Virus record (IMG/VR): IMGVR_UViG_3300007735_000534 | Span: 1-25,613 of that record | DNA from: a virus | Reading direction: 5' to 3' (one strand) | Length of the DNA: 25,613 nucleotides | In this document: one piece after another, positions 15,947 to 22,338 of the stretch | How positions within the stretch are numbered: position 1 is the stretch's first letter | Layout: every line of letters starts with the position of its first letter | Program-made: the position numbers and the translations under genes | The notes under the pieces: model-generated | Seen by the model: the letters and a program-made list of their open reading frames with translations, nothing else | Told to the model about the DNA's origin: nothing | Database searches by the model: none

Positions 15947-17473
15947 CTAGTAATAAGCGACCTTGCGGCGATACATCGGCTCACGGTCTTCATCGTCTGA
16001 TTGCAGGCTCAAGAAACCGCCCGTCCTAAAGCGCAATAACGCTTGGGTCATCGAGTCTACTAGGTCATCATGCTCTCCTGAAGGAAAAGCTGCGACTTCC
16101 TCAATCAACTCATCCGCAAACTTACGCTCTGGCACCCAGATCCGCCCCGAGGCAAACAAATCCGATACGGCATTTAGCCTCACGATCTTGTCGTTGCCTT
16201 TGGTTGGGCTGTACTCACTGACCGGAATACCCATCCTTCGGAGTTCAAAAACCAACGGGCTTCCTGCTGCCTTGGCTTCAACCAGAAATACATCCGGTTC
16301 CCACTCGCGGTAGGTTTCATAAGCCTTCTGCTTAAGTTCAGGGAATTCATATCGGTCCTTAAACGCATCCAGCAAGATGATATTCGTTTCTCCCTCCTCT
16401 GTCGTCCACACACCCCATGTAGTACAAGCAGAAAAGTCAGCTCTATTGTGCTTGAGAAACGCCGTGTCCCAACTCTGAATCACAAAATCACATGGCGGCG
16501 GCCTATCACCCTCCCAAACCTTCCACCACTCTCGCTTAACAATCGCACCTTCCTCAGCCGTCGGCTGTTGCTGGTACTGAGCATTCCATTTCCCTACCGG
16601 CAACTCCTCTTTAAGCGCCAGTAATTCCTCTAATTTCCAAAACTCAGGCCAAACCGGTTTACCCGACGGCATAATCGCAGGTAATTCAATAACTTCCCAC
16701 TCATCACCGCCTCTTGTTTGACTTGCTTTAATAACTTGGCCCGTAAGGTCTCTCAACGACCACCTAGTCATTACAATAATTATAGCGCCCCCAGGTTGTA
16801 ATCGCTGCCGCGGCCCTGACGTATACCATTCATATACTGAATCAAATATATCTGGTTTATGAGCCGCTAATTTAGCTTCTTGTTCTGAATGCGGATCATC
16901 AATAATTAATAAATCAGCGCCTTTACCCGTTACAGAACCACCAACACCGATGGAAAAATACTCACCACCCTTATTAGTAGCCCATCGCCCAGCCGATTTA
17001 TTATCTGCTTTTAGTTTTACATCAGTAAATACTTGATTATATTCTTCTGAATCAATTAAGTTTCTAACTTTACGTCCAAAACCAACAGCTAATTCAGCAG
17101 TATGTGAGGTCTGTATTATCTTTTTATTCGGATTCTTACCCAAAAACCAAGCAGGTAATAAATAACTGGCAAACTCAGACTTAGTATGACGTGGCGCCAT
17201 ATTAATAATAAGACGTTTATTATGTCCATTAACAACATTTTCAAACGCCTTAGCCACTACTTCATGATGTTTACCAGGAATAAACCCCGGCCACATGCGT
17301 TTTACAAACCCCATGAAATCATTTTGAGCATGGGACTTAGCATCTTCCCTCTCTAACTCCTCTATCTCCTGAAGCAGTACCCGCTTCTCATCCTCAGTAA
17401 GTAGATGAAGCTTCCCGGCAGCTGCTTTGGCTAACTGCCTAATGTCCAATTTTCTTCCTAACCACCCGAACAC
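15947..17473 (-). CDS. terL: Terminase large subunit, 508 aa
   Basis: Packaging ATPase and nuclease. Variant Walker A MAPRHTKSE (about residues 92-100), Walker B LLIIDDPHSE (188-197), coupling motif TRWSLRD (236-242), and an RNase H-like nuclease domain with acidic residues in SWDTAF (Asp 336), LVEAKAAGSP (near 412-421) and HDDLVDS (near 477). The length is normal. It follows a LexA-like winged-helix gene, overlapping it by 35 bases from a GTG start. AGGAG sits too close to that GTG; a TTG at 17449 with AGGAA is an alternative giving eight fewer residues. The ATPase part (about 16740-17290) is visibly more AT-rich than the flanks. Confidence 0.95.
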   Translation of the reverse strand: MFGWLGRKLDIRQLAKAAAGKLHLLTEDEKRVLLQEIEELEREDAKSHAQNDFMGFVKRMWPGFIPGKHHEVVAKAFENVVNGHNKRLIINMAPRHTKSEFASYLLPAWFLGKNPNKKIIQTSHTAELAVGFGRKVRNLIDSEEYNQVFTDVKLKADNKSAGRWATNKGGEYFSIGVGGSVTGKGADLLIIDDPHSEQEAKLAAHKPDIFDSVYEWYTSGPRQRLQPGGAIIIVMTRWSLRDLTGQVIKASQTRGGDEWEVIELPAIMPSGKPVWPEFWKLEELLALKEELPVGKWNAQYQQQPTAEEGAIVKREWWKVWEGDRPPPCDFVIQSWDTAFLKHNRADFSACTTWGVWTTEEGETNIILLDAFKDRYEFPELKQKAYETYREWEPDVFLVEAKAAGSPLVFELRRMGIPVSEYSPTKGNDKIVRLNAVSDLFASGRIWVPERKFADELIEEVAAFPSGEHDDLVDSMTQALLRFRTGGFLSLQSDDEDREPMYRRKVAYY

Positions 17474-17657
17474 TCCTAGGCTTACCAGGCGTTTTCTTCA
17501 AATACCCCTGCTTACACAGACTCTTCACCAGCCTATGCACATTACTCTTACTGTCCTGTAGCAATACAAACCGTATGTCGTCATACGAAGGACCAAAGTG
17601 ATACAACTCCCACCAGGTCTTTACAGCCAGCAGGACTTTTGCCTCTGCCTGTGTCAC
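17439..17657 (-). CDS. LexA-like winged-helix DNA-binding protein, 72 aa
   Basis: The segment FGPSYDDIRFVLLQDSKSNV followed by HRLVKSLCKQGYLKKTPGKP has the spacing of the LexA N-terminal winged helix (P-T-x-x-E-I ... S-x-x-x-V-H-x-x-L-x-x-L-x-x-x-G-Y-L ... G-x-x-R). There is no peptidase domain, so it cannot self-cleave like LexA. GTG start overlapping the previous stop as GTGA, with GGAG five bases upstream. Lying between the two terminase genes, it could bind packaging-site DNA or control transcription. Both ideas are inference. Confidence 0.75.
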   Translation of the reverse strand: MTQAEAKVLLAVKTWWELYHFGPSYDDIRFVLLQDSKSNVHRLVKSLCKQGYLKKTPGKPRSVRVVRKKIGH

Positions 17658-17860
17658 TTCAACTCCCTAATCAACTCAGCACACACCTTCGCCCCACGGT
17701 CCTTGGTATTCCTACCCCAGTCCTCACAGACCAAAGCACACCTCTCCCTCTCATGTATCTGTACTAACCTCATAAAGGTCAACAAATCCCCAGTAGTACC
17801 TATCCACCCACCATCCCCAACCTTCATACCAGCACTACTGGCCATCTTCACCAGATTCAT
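17654..17860 (-). CDS. Small phage protein, 68 aa, unknown function
   Basis: The second half, LLTFMRLVQIHERERCALVC, with EDWG and the end VCAELIRELK, is a helical pattern I know from many short phage proteins (R/L-x-x-x-x-ERE-x-CA-x-VCE), without a function. GGAGG lies four bases before the ATG. The start overlaps the end of the small terminase gene by 26 bases. Confidence 0.65.
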   Translation of the reverse strand: MNLVKMASSAGMKVGDGGWIGTTGDLLTFMRLVQIHERERCALVCEDWGRNTKDRGAKVCAELIRELK

Positions 17861-18758
17861 TCAACCTCCTCTGCACCTCTTCCCTAGCTTCCTCCCTAGG
17901 CTGCCACTCTATCTTCGGCACCTCCCCCATCGTCTCCGCATACCACCTCTTAGGATCCTCCCATATCGGCCTCTCCTTTTTTTTCCTACCCCCCTTATGG
18001 GAACCCACTTCTTCTTCTATGGGGGCCTCTTCCGTAGTAATCCCGCCAGCTGGCGGAATTGTAGACTTTAGTAGGGGGTGGGGGTCTTCTTCTGGGGCAT
18101 CGGTAGAGTTGTCAGATCGTTGGTGTGGATTATTGGACCTAGCGCCGCCCCCAGCCCCCTGGCCACTTTGCCCCTCCCCCCCTACCGTGGGGTCGTCCTC
18201 GTGCGCCTGCGATTGTGCGGGTGGGTGCTCGTGCGTGTGCTCGTGCGCGTCCACGTCAATCACCCCGCCGAGTCGGGCTAGCTTCTCGCGCAATCGTGCC
18301 GTTGTATCCGAGCCAGTTTGATGCGTGACGACTGACCGGGTTTCGAATGCGCTCACGTCCGCTAGCTGGCCGAGCATGCGCAGTGCACCGAGCCGGTCAC
18401 TGGGTTTCGGTGCGGTTCGAGCTATATGCTGGAGCTCATCAACGAGGAAATCTCTTATGCGCAAGGGGTTTTGCGAATACCTCAGCCTTTGAATCCCCTC
18501 TTGCACCGCGATCGCTTGCTTCACGTCTTTACGCTCTGCCACACGCCAAGCCGCCGTTGTAGTACTGCGTGAGCTCCCTTGCGGCTCATATGCTTCGATG
18601 TAAGCATCCCTTTTACTCGCTCCCTCTGCTATTGCCTGGACAAATTGTTTTTCCTGGGGCGTTAGGTTCAAACCCGGTGTAAGCACCTTATCAGCTGGTA
18701 TGCCTTTCTGTAATGCCTTCAGTGCCCTATCCGGCAGTGCCGACCTTGCGCTTGCCAT
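17835..18758 (-). CDS. terS: Terminase small subunit-like protein, 307 aa, with long variable tail
   Basis: The N-terminal 100 residues carry a helix-turn-helix type segment (LTPQEKQFVQAIAEGASKRD, AYIEAYEP, then TAAWRVAERKDVKQAIAVQE) typical of small terminase DNA-binding domains. Next is a helical part (FLVDELQHIARTAPKPSDRL). The last 150 residues are unusual: a His-rich run HEHTHEH (about 172-178), Gly/Ser/Asn/Pro-rich linker, acidic stretches and a Lys/Trp-containing end. A copy of the palindromic repeat element lies in this linker. The first gene of the leftward operon, starting 25 bases past the predicted transcription start, with GGGGAAGG before the ATG. The family call rests on the N-terminus and on adjacency to terL. 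Confidence 0.75.
   Translation of the reverse strand: MASARSALPDRALKALQKGIPADKVLTPGLNLTPQEKQFVQAIAEGASKRDAYIEAYEPQGSSRSTTTAAWRVAERKDVKQAIAVQEGIQRLRYSQNPLRIRDFLVDELQHIARTAPKPSDRLGALRMLGQLADVSAFETRSVVTHQTGSDTTARLREKLARLGGVIDVDAHEHTHEHPPAQSQAHEDDPTVGGEGQSGQGAGGGARSNNPHQRSDNSTDAPEEDPHPLLKSTIPPAGGITTEEAPIEEEVGSHKGGRKKKERPIWEDPKRWYAETMGEVPKIEWQPREEAREEVQRRLNESGEDGQ
18039..18079. repeat. Palindromic repeat element, copy 2 (inside the small terminase gene)
   Basis: A 22-bp palindrome with one mismatched pair (18039-18060, core CCGCCAGCTGGCGG) is followed after GGAATT by a 22-base arm ending ACTTTAGTAGGGGGT. Core, arm spacing and arm end match the copy at 7424-7463, which lies in the opposite orientation. 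Here it is translated in frame as HPLLKSTIPPAGGI of the terminase linker. Confidence 0.75.
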
Positions 18759-18789
18759 GCCTTCCCCATGAGAACGAAATAAGAACGCA

Positions 18790-18817
18790 TTATGACCGTT
18801 TATCGGTTGCAGTCAAC
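18790..18817 (-). promoter_or_regulatory. Leftward promoter for the packaging/structural operon
   Basis: Minus-strand TTGACT (18812-18817) and CATAAT (18790-18795), each five of six to consensus, with a 16-base spacer. The start of RNA is expected near 18783, about 25 bases before the small terminase ATG. Confidence 0.6.
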
Positions 18818-18820
18818 CGC
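18805..18820. promoter_or_regulatory. Dyad (possible operator) on the leftward promoter
   Basis: CGGTTG and CAACCG form a perfect inverted repeat around CAGT. It covers the -35 box of the leftward promoter, so a dimeric protein bound here would block it. No regulator that binds it is identified. Confidence 0.5.
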
Positions 18821-18861
18821 TTGTCCGAAAGGCCGCTTATCGCCGACCAATGGTAGGTTAT

Positions 18862-18886
18862 AGCTGACAATTGGCTATTGACAGCT
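18862..18886. promoter_or_regulatory. Dyad (possible operator) on the rightward promoter
   Basis: AGCTGACAAT (18862-18871) and ATTGACAGCT (18877-18886) are complementary in nine of ten positions around a five-base spacer. The right arm contains the TTGACA -35 box of the rightward promoter. Confidence 0.5.
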
Positions 18887-18906
18887 GACGTGTTGTCACC
18901 GATACT
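18878..18906 (+). promoter_or_regulatory. Rightward promoter for the small-gene cluster
   Basis: TTGACA (18878-18883), a perfect -35, lies 17 bases from GATACT (18901-18906), four of six to -10 consensus. It is 42 bases before the first gene of the rightward cluster. Confidence 0.6.
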
Positions 18907-18948
18907 AGCGAAGCAGTGCCAACCCCTTAACAACCTGGAGCAAACGAC

Positions 18949-19230
18949 ATGAACCTACAAGAAATTATCAAGTTCAATTCCGGCCGGTCATATACCGCCG
19001 AGGGCCAGCGCATCGCCGCTTGTGAAATCCAACCCGGCATTGTCTATATGCAAGACGTAGACCGGGGCGTTGATTACATCCTACGCTGCGAGCTTGACCA
19101 GTACTCAATCATGCACGCCTATGACCATGCCGATACTTATGCAATTTATTGCTCAGACCTCGAGGGCTTTACCTATGAAGATAAGCGCACCCTGCGCGAT
19201 GAGCTAACCGCAATCGCTCTCACCGCATAA
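18949..19230 (+). CDS. Small phage protein, 93 aa, first of the rightward cluster
   Basis: No named domain. NSGRSYTAEGQRIAACEI, GIVYMQDVDRGVDYIL and later HADTYAIYCSDLE form an alternating pattern that suggests a small alpha/beta fold. GGAG lies eight bases before the ATG. It directly follows the rightward promoter, so it is probably among the first products of that operon. Similar short proteins with GR-x-Y-x-x-x-GQRI seem common in phage accessory regions, with unknown role. Confidence 0.7.
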   Translation: MNLQEIIKFNSGRSYTAEGQRIAACEIQPGIVYMQDVDRGVDYILRCELDQYSIMHAYDHADTYAIYCSDLEGFTYEDKRTLRDELTAIALTA

Positions 19231-19253
19231 ACCAACCCTTGGAGCTTTCAACC

Positions 19254-19460
19254 ATGACAACCGATCAAGTCATTTCCTTAGCCGTGAGACATGCTGATTG
19301 CCCTAGCTCTCATGCTTGCTTAGATGATGCTGTCCTGGCACTCACCGCCGATTACTTTACCCCGTCCGAGCGTCAGCTATACGCTAAACAATGGGCAATC
19401 CGATCGCTCGCTCACTCCGTGGGCGTGTTTCATCCTGATTACCAGCAGGCAATAGCCTAA
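19254..19460 (+). CDS. Small helical protein, 68 aa, unknown function
   Basis: Starts MTTDQVISLAVRHADC and continues with helical sequence (LDDAVLALTADYFTPSERQL, then WAIRSLAHSVGVF). I placed the start at the ATG at 19254, with GGAG nine bases ahead; an in-frame TTG at 19239 lacks a binding site. Two Cys residues near the N-terminus. It has no family I can name. Tight packing in the rightward operon and matching codon use support coding. Confidence 0.65.
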   Translation: MTTDQVISLAVRHADCPSSHACLDDAVLALTADYFTPSERQLYAKQWAIRSLAHSVGVFHPDYQQAIA

Positions 19461-19464
19461 TAAA

Positions 19465-19477
19465 CCCGCCCTTCGGG
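19465..19477 (+). repeat. Small GC hairpin between two cluster genes
   Basis: CCCG and CGGG pair around CCCTT, followed by GGCTTT. The T-run is too short for a convincing terminator. It may be an mRNA processing or stability element. Confidence 0.35.
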
Positions 19478-19500
19478 GGCTTTCCCTTGGAGACTTAACC

Positions 19501-19770
19501 ATGTCACACAAATACACCTATCACTGCGACCCGGGCCACGGCTGGCTTGAGGTTCCCTTTTCCATGCTTCGCACCTTGCACATCGAAGACAAAATCACCC
19601 CCTATAGTTACATGAAGGGAAAAACCGCTTTCCTTGAGGAAGACTGCGACATGTCGACTTTCCTTCAAGCCTACCGCCTGCGCTTCGGGCGCAACCCGCA
19701 AATCACAGACTTACACAAGGACGACTCCCCTATCCGGGGCTTTCAGTCCTACCGATACATCCAACCCTGA
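19501..19770 (+). CDS. Conserved-type small phage protein, 89 aa
   Basis: The segment YTYHCDPGHGWLEVPFSMLR, then IEDKITPYSYMKG and FLEEDCDMSTFLQAY, is a pattern I recognise from many phage and prophage proteins of about 80-100 residues with no assigned function. The HCDPGHGW element with Cys and His could bind a metal, which is only a suggestion. GGAG sits eight bases before the ATG. The gene is followed by two hairpins and a 70-base gap, the largest inside the cluster. Confidence 0.75.
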   Translation: MSHKYTYHCDPGHGWLEVPFSMLRTLHIEDKITPYSYMKGKTAFLEEDCDMSTFLQAYRLRFGRNPQITDLHKDDSPIRGFQSYRYIQP

Positions 19771-19784
19771 GAGCTTAGCCCATC

Positions 19785-19821
19785 GCCTCGCGTGCGGGGC
19801 TTTGGGGTGCGCTTTTGCACC
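19785..19821 (+). repeat. Tandem hairpins in the gap after the 89-aa gene
   Basis: GCCTCG/CGGGGC (19785-19800, one G-T pair) and GGTGC/GCACC (19806-19821) form two stems separated by five bases. A TTT follows the first stem and TTTT lies in the second loop. They could attenuate or process the cluster mRNA. No strong T-run follows. Confidence 0.45.
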
Positions 19822-19840
19822 ATAACCAGAGAGAACCAAT

Positions 19841-20041
19841 ATGAGAAAACTATTCAACCGCTTAGCCCTGCGCTTTGCACCCTTTACAGTGCGCGTGCTT
19901 AGCTCAGACCGCACTTATACCCACCGCGCCCACACTTACCGCGAAGCACTCGCATGGGCAGCGTGCTATCCCCAGCACTGGGGACGCGTCATTATCACCG
20001 GCCGTTTCGGCCGCGCCATCGCAGAACGGGGGCAAGCATGA
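19841..20041 (+). CDS. Small basic protein, 66 aa, unknown function
   Basis: Arg-rich (MRKLFNRLALRFAPFTVRVL, then THRAHTYREALAWAACYP and GRVIITGRFGRAIAERG). It looks like a short mixed alpha/beta protein. GAGAG lies about nine bases before the ATG. It ends overlapping the next start as ATGA. No known family. Confidence 0.6.
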   Translation: MRKLFNRLALRFAPFTVRVLSSDRTYTHRAHTYREALAWAACYPQHWGRVIITGRFGRAIAERGQA

Positions 20042-20382
20042 ACGCACCAGCATACAACGCAGCAATCCTTGATGTAATCGTGGACCGCATGGCCGAAATT
20101 AAAGCGCAGATCGCCGCCCTGAACGACGAGCAAAACAACCTCCGAGACATGCTCATTGACTCAGGCCTGAGCGCTATCGACGGAACCCTACACCGCGCCG
20201 CCGTGAGCCATTGCACCGGCCGCACTACCATCGACTGGCAATCGATCGCTTTGCATTTCAAACCATCGCGCCAGCTTGTAACCGCCCACACATCAACCGG
20301 CGAGCCTTTCTACACCGTGAAGCTTTCAGCCAAGCCAGCCGAACGCCGCAATCGTGGGCAAATGCATTTAGAAGGGCTTTAA
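20038..20382 (+). CDS. Coiled-coil phage protein, 114 aa
   Basis: The first 45 residues form a helix with heptad spacing (ILDVIVDRMAEIKAQIAALN, DEQNNLRDMLIDSG). The rest is a beta-type part including HRAAVSHCTGRTTIDWQSIA and a basic Arg-rich end. This architecture (helical coil, then a TT(I/L)D segment) is frequent in small phage proteins near recombination or early genes. Function is unknown. Start chosen at the ATG overlapping the previous stop; the longer frame upstream has no binding site. Confidence 0.7.
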   Translation: MNAPAYNAAILDVIVDRMAEIKAQIAALNDEQNNLRDMLIDSGLSAIDGTLHRAAVSHCTGRTTIDWQSIALHFKPSRQLVTAHTSTGEPFYTVKLSAKPAERRNRGQMHLEGL

Positions 20383-20384
20383 CC

Positions 20385-20657
20385 ATGCACTGGACCGACT
20401 CTTATGGGTTTATTGAACTCACCATAACCAAAGCACAAGCACGCATCGGGCACCATCAAGGGCAATGCGATCGAGATATAGCAGACCTTCGCCGCGTGCC
20501 TTCGATCAAGAAACAATTAGACCAGCTGGACCCCGACCGCGTGCGCGAGGTTTTGCGCGACTATGGCGCGTGGGACCAAGCCGAATTGTCAGACCATGAC
20601 GCAAATCTGGACCGCCTTTTGTGGATCGCTTGCGGCGATATCGTGGAGAGCCTTTGA
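20385..20657 (+). CDS. Conserved-type phage protein, 90 aa
   Basis: LTITKAQARIGHHQGQCDRD, then LRRVPSIKKQLDQLDPDRVR and DYGAWDQAELSDHDANLDRL form a helical sequence that I recall in many short phage proteins (QCD ... LDP ... YGAWD-x-x-EL-x-D-x-x-N). Function unassigned. The ATG follows the previous stop by two bases, with AAGGGCTTTAACC upstream. Acidic. Confidence 0.75.
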   Translation: MHWTDSYGFIELTITKAQARIGHHQGQCDRDIADLRRVPSIKKQLDQLDPDRVREVLRDYGAWDQAELSDHDANLDRLLWIACGDIVESL

Positions 20658-20659
20658 TC

Positions 20660-20872
20660 ATGAAAACCTACACCATATGTATCGCAAGCATCGACGGCGA
20701 CGGAGATTTTGTAAATAGTTACACCGCCCGCACGCTGGACGAAGCAAAAAACGCCGCCTTTGACGCTTGCGCTCGCGCCTGGGATATGGCCACGCATAAC
20801 GGCTTATGGCTACGCTTTGTCATGGCCGGCGATGTCAGCGTGATCGAGTACCACGACCGGAGCGAAGCATGA
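20660..20872 (+). CDS. Small alpha/beta protein, 70 aa, unknown function
   Basis: Reads MKTYTICIASIDGDGDFVNS, then RTLDEAKNAAFDACARAWDM and FVMAGDVSVIEYH: a beta-alpha-beta layout. The true start is the ATG with GGAGAG nine bases upstream. Ends ATGA-overlapped with the next gene. No named family. Confidence 0.65.
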   Translation: MKTYTICIASIDGDGDFVNSYTARTLDEAKNAAFDACARAWDMATHNGLWLRFVMAGDVSVIEYHDRSEA

Positions 20873-21144
20873 AACTTATTACAGCCCGTTACCCCGGCCG
20901 CTCGCAATCGGGGGCGCCGATTAAACCCGGCGATCAGATCGCTTACGACCCACGCAATAAGCACGCCTGGCTTGCTCATGAAATCGAGCCCGGCCTTGAC
21001 GAGGAAACCGCCGAGGCTGTGGGCCGATACATGTCCACACGCCGAACCGTATCAGACCATTACCGCATAGCCGGCCGCGACTACTACCGAAACCGCTCAG
21101 GGCTTTGTGAAGACGCGCCCTGCTGTGGCTGCTGCAACTTTTAA
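20869..21144 (+). CDS. Small protein with C-terminal Cys cluster, 91 aa
   Basis: MKLITARYPGRSQSGAPIKP, then IAYDPRNKHAWLAHE and a C-terminal CEDAPCCGCCNF, where five Cys occur in ten residues. That end could bind zinc or an iron-sulfur cluster, or be disulfide-linked; nothing proves which. The GAPIKPGDQIAYD part looks like a small beta fold. GGAG six bases before the ATG, overlapping the previous stop. Confidence 0.65.
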   Translation: MKLITARYPGRSQSGAPIKPGDQIAYDPRNKHAWLAHEIEPGLDEETAEAVGRYMSTRRTVSDHYRIAGRDYYRNRSGLCEDAPCCGCCNF

Positions 21145-21155
21145 GGATGAAAAAC

Positions 21156-21851
21156 ATGAGAGGTTTTATTTTTTACAAAGGGCGCAGCCCGATCGATAAC
21201 GCCCCTATCGTCGGGATTGCCACGCTCGAAAGCAAAAACGGCAAAACGGGCAACATGGTGCAAACGTGGATTTTGCGCGAAGACATGCACCCGCTCGCAG
21301 CCCGCGCCACCGGGGCCGACCGCGCCTATTGTGGCGATTGTCCAATGCACGCCGAGTGCTATATCGAGTGGGGTAAAGCACCCTCGAACGTATGGAAAAC
21401 CTACCACAGGGGCGGTTACATGGACTTAAGGCGAAAGCCTGCGCTCATGAAACGCTTGACCATGGGGCGAATGGTTCGATTAGGCGCAGCCGGCGATCCT
21501 GCCATGATCCCGCTTCAGTACTGGCTCCGCTTGCTGGAAACGGCCGAAGGTTGGACTGGTTACACCCACCAATGGCGTGAACCATGGGCCCAACCTATGC
21601 GTGAGCTTTGCATGGCATCAGTGGAAACGGCCGCCGATGCAGACATAGCCCGCGCCATGGGCTGGCGTTACTTCAGAGTAAAGACCAAGGCGCAGCCGAT
21701 CGCCAAGCACGAGATCGAATGCCCGGCCGATAAAGGTCGCCAGTGCATCGCTTGTGGTGCTTGCGATGGGGCCCTCAAACCCTCCGCCGCTAGCGTGGTT
21801 ATCGTAGTCCATGGCCCGAAGGCGAAAGCATTTGAAAGGGCGCACGCATGA
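21156..21851 (+). CDS. Cys-rich phage protein, 231 aa, possibly DUF7227-like
   Basis: Visible blocks: GKTGNMVQTWILREDMHP; a first Cys group CGDCPMHAECYI (near residues 68-79); GRMVRLGAAGDPAMIPLQYW; TGYTHQWREPW; MASVETAADADIARAMGW; and a second Cys group CPADKGRQCIACGAC (near 190-204). I recall this combination as a phage family listed as DUF7227, without known function. The aligned blocks faintly resemble phage radical-SAM-like proteins (GDP ... W ... TGYTHQW), but there is no clear CxxxCxxC. Start chosen at 21156 with AAGGA eight bases ahead. It is the only mid-size gene in the cluster and ends ATGA-overlapped with the next. Confidence 0.75.
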   Translation: MRGFIFYKGRSPIDNAPIVGIATLESKNGKTGNMVQTWILREDMHPLAARATGADRAYCGDCPMHAECYIEWGKAPSNVWKTYHRGGYMDLRRKPALMKRLTMGRMVRLGAAGDPAMIPLQYWLRLLETAEGWTGYTHQWREPWAQPMRELCMASVETAADADIARAMGWRYFRVKTKAQPIAKHEIECPADKGRQCIACGACDGALKPSAASVVIVVHGPKAKAFERAHA

Positions 21852-22141
21852 ACGCCAGACCATTTTTCACCTTCGCCCCAGGCGGAGACTTCGAGCGGGA
21901 ATTTTTCCGACTGGTCGACGAGTACCGCGCTCGCAACCCGCGCGGGCTCAGCGGCACGATAGGCGAGAAAGGCAGCTTTCAGGTTTTCACGCCACCGAAA
22001 ACGACTCACCCGCTGCTATTCGCCGCGCAGATGGTAAGCCGCAAGGATTACCGAATAGCCGACCCCTACGGGCCCGCTGGTATGGTCGAATGCGAAGGCA
22101 GCTTGTTGTTTTATGGGCTTGCTATACACTCGCCCGGATGA
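21848..22141 (+). CDS. Small protein, 97 aa, unknown function
   Basis: FFTFAPGGDFEREFFRLVDE, later GTIGEKGSFQVFTPPK and FAAQMVSRKDYRIADPYG. Mixed alpha/beta, aromatic-rich. No domain recognised. The start overlaps the previous stop and the end overlaps the next start, both as ATGA, so it belongs to the same coupled set. Confidence 0.65.
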   Translation: MNARPFFTFAPGGDFEREFFRLVDEYRARNPRGLSGTIGEKGSFQVFTPPKTTHPLLFAAQMVSRKDYRIADPYGPAGMVECEGSLLFYGLAIHSPG

Positions 22142-22338
22142 ATCCTTACTTAGAGCTCAATCAAGGCATGGCCGAGATTCTCTCGGCTTTGCCCGATCAA
22201 TTCGAGCACCCAGGAACTGCCGCCGCCGCACTAGCAGCGGCCTTTGTCGTTCACTGTCGGCAATGGGGTATCACCGACGAGACCGCACAGACGCTTATCC
22301 CCGCCGCTTTAGCCGACTACACAATCACGAAGCATTGA
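22138..22338 (+). CDS. Small helical protein ending the rightward cluster, 66 aa
   Basis: All-helical, Ala-rich (GMAEILSALPDQFEHPG, then AAALAAAFVVHCRQWG). No family recognised. Its last 30 bases overlap, tail to tail, the end of the Toprim gene on the other strand, and no bidirectional terminator separates them, so the two operons run into each other here. Confidence 0.6.
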   Translation: MNPYLELNQGMAEILSALPDQFEHPGTAAAALAAAFVVHCRQWGITDETAQTLIPAALADYTITKH

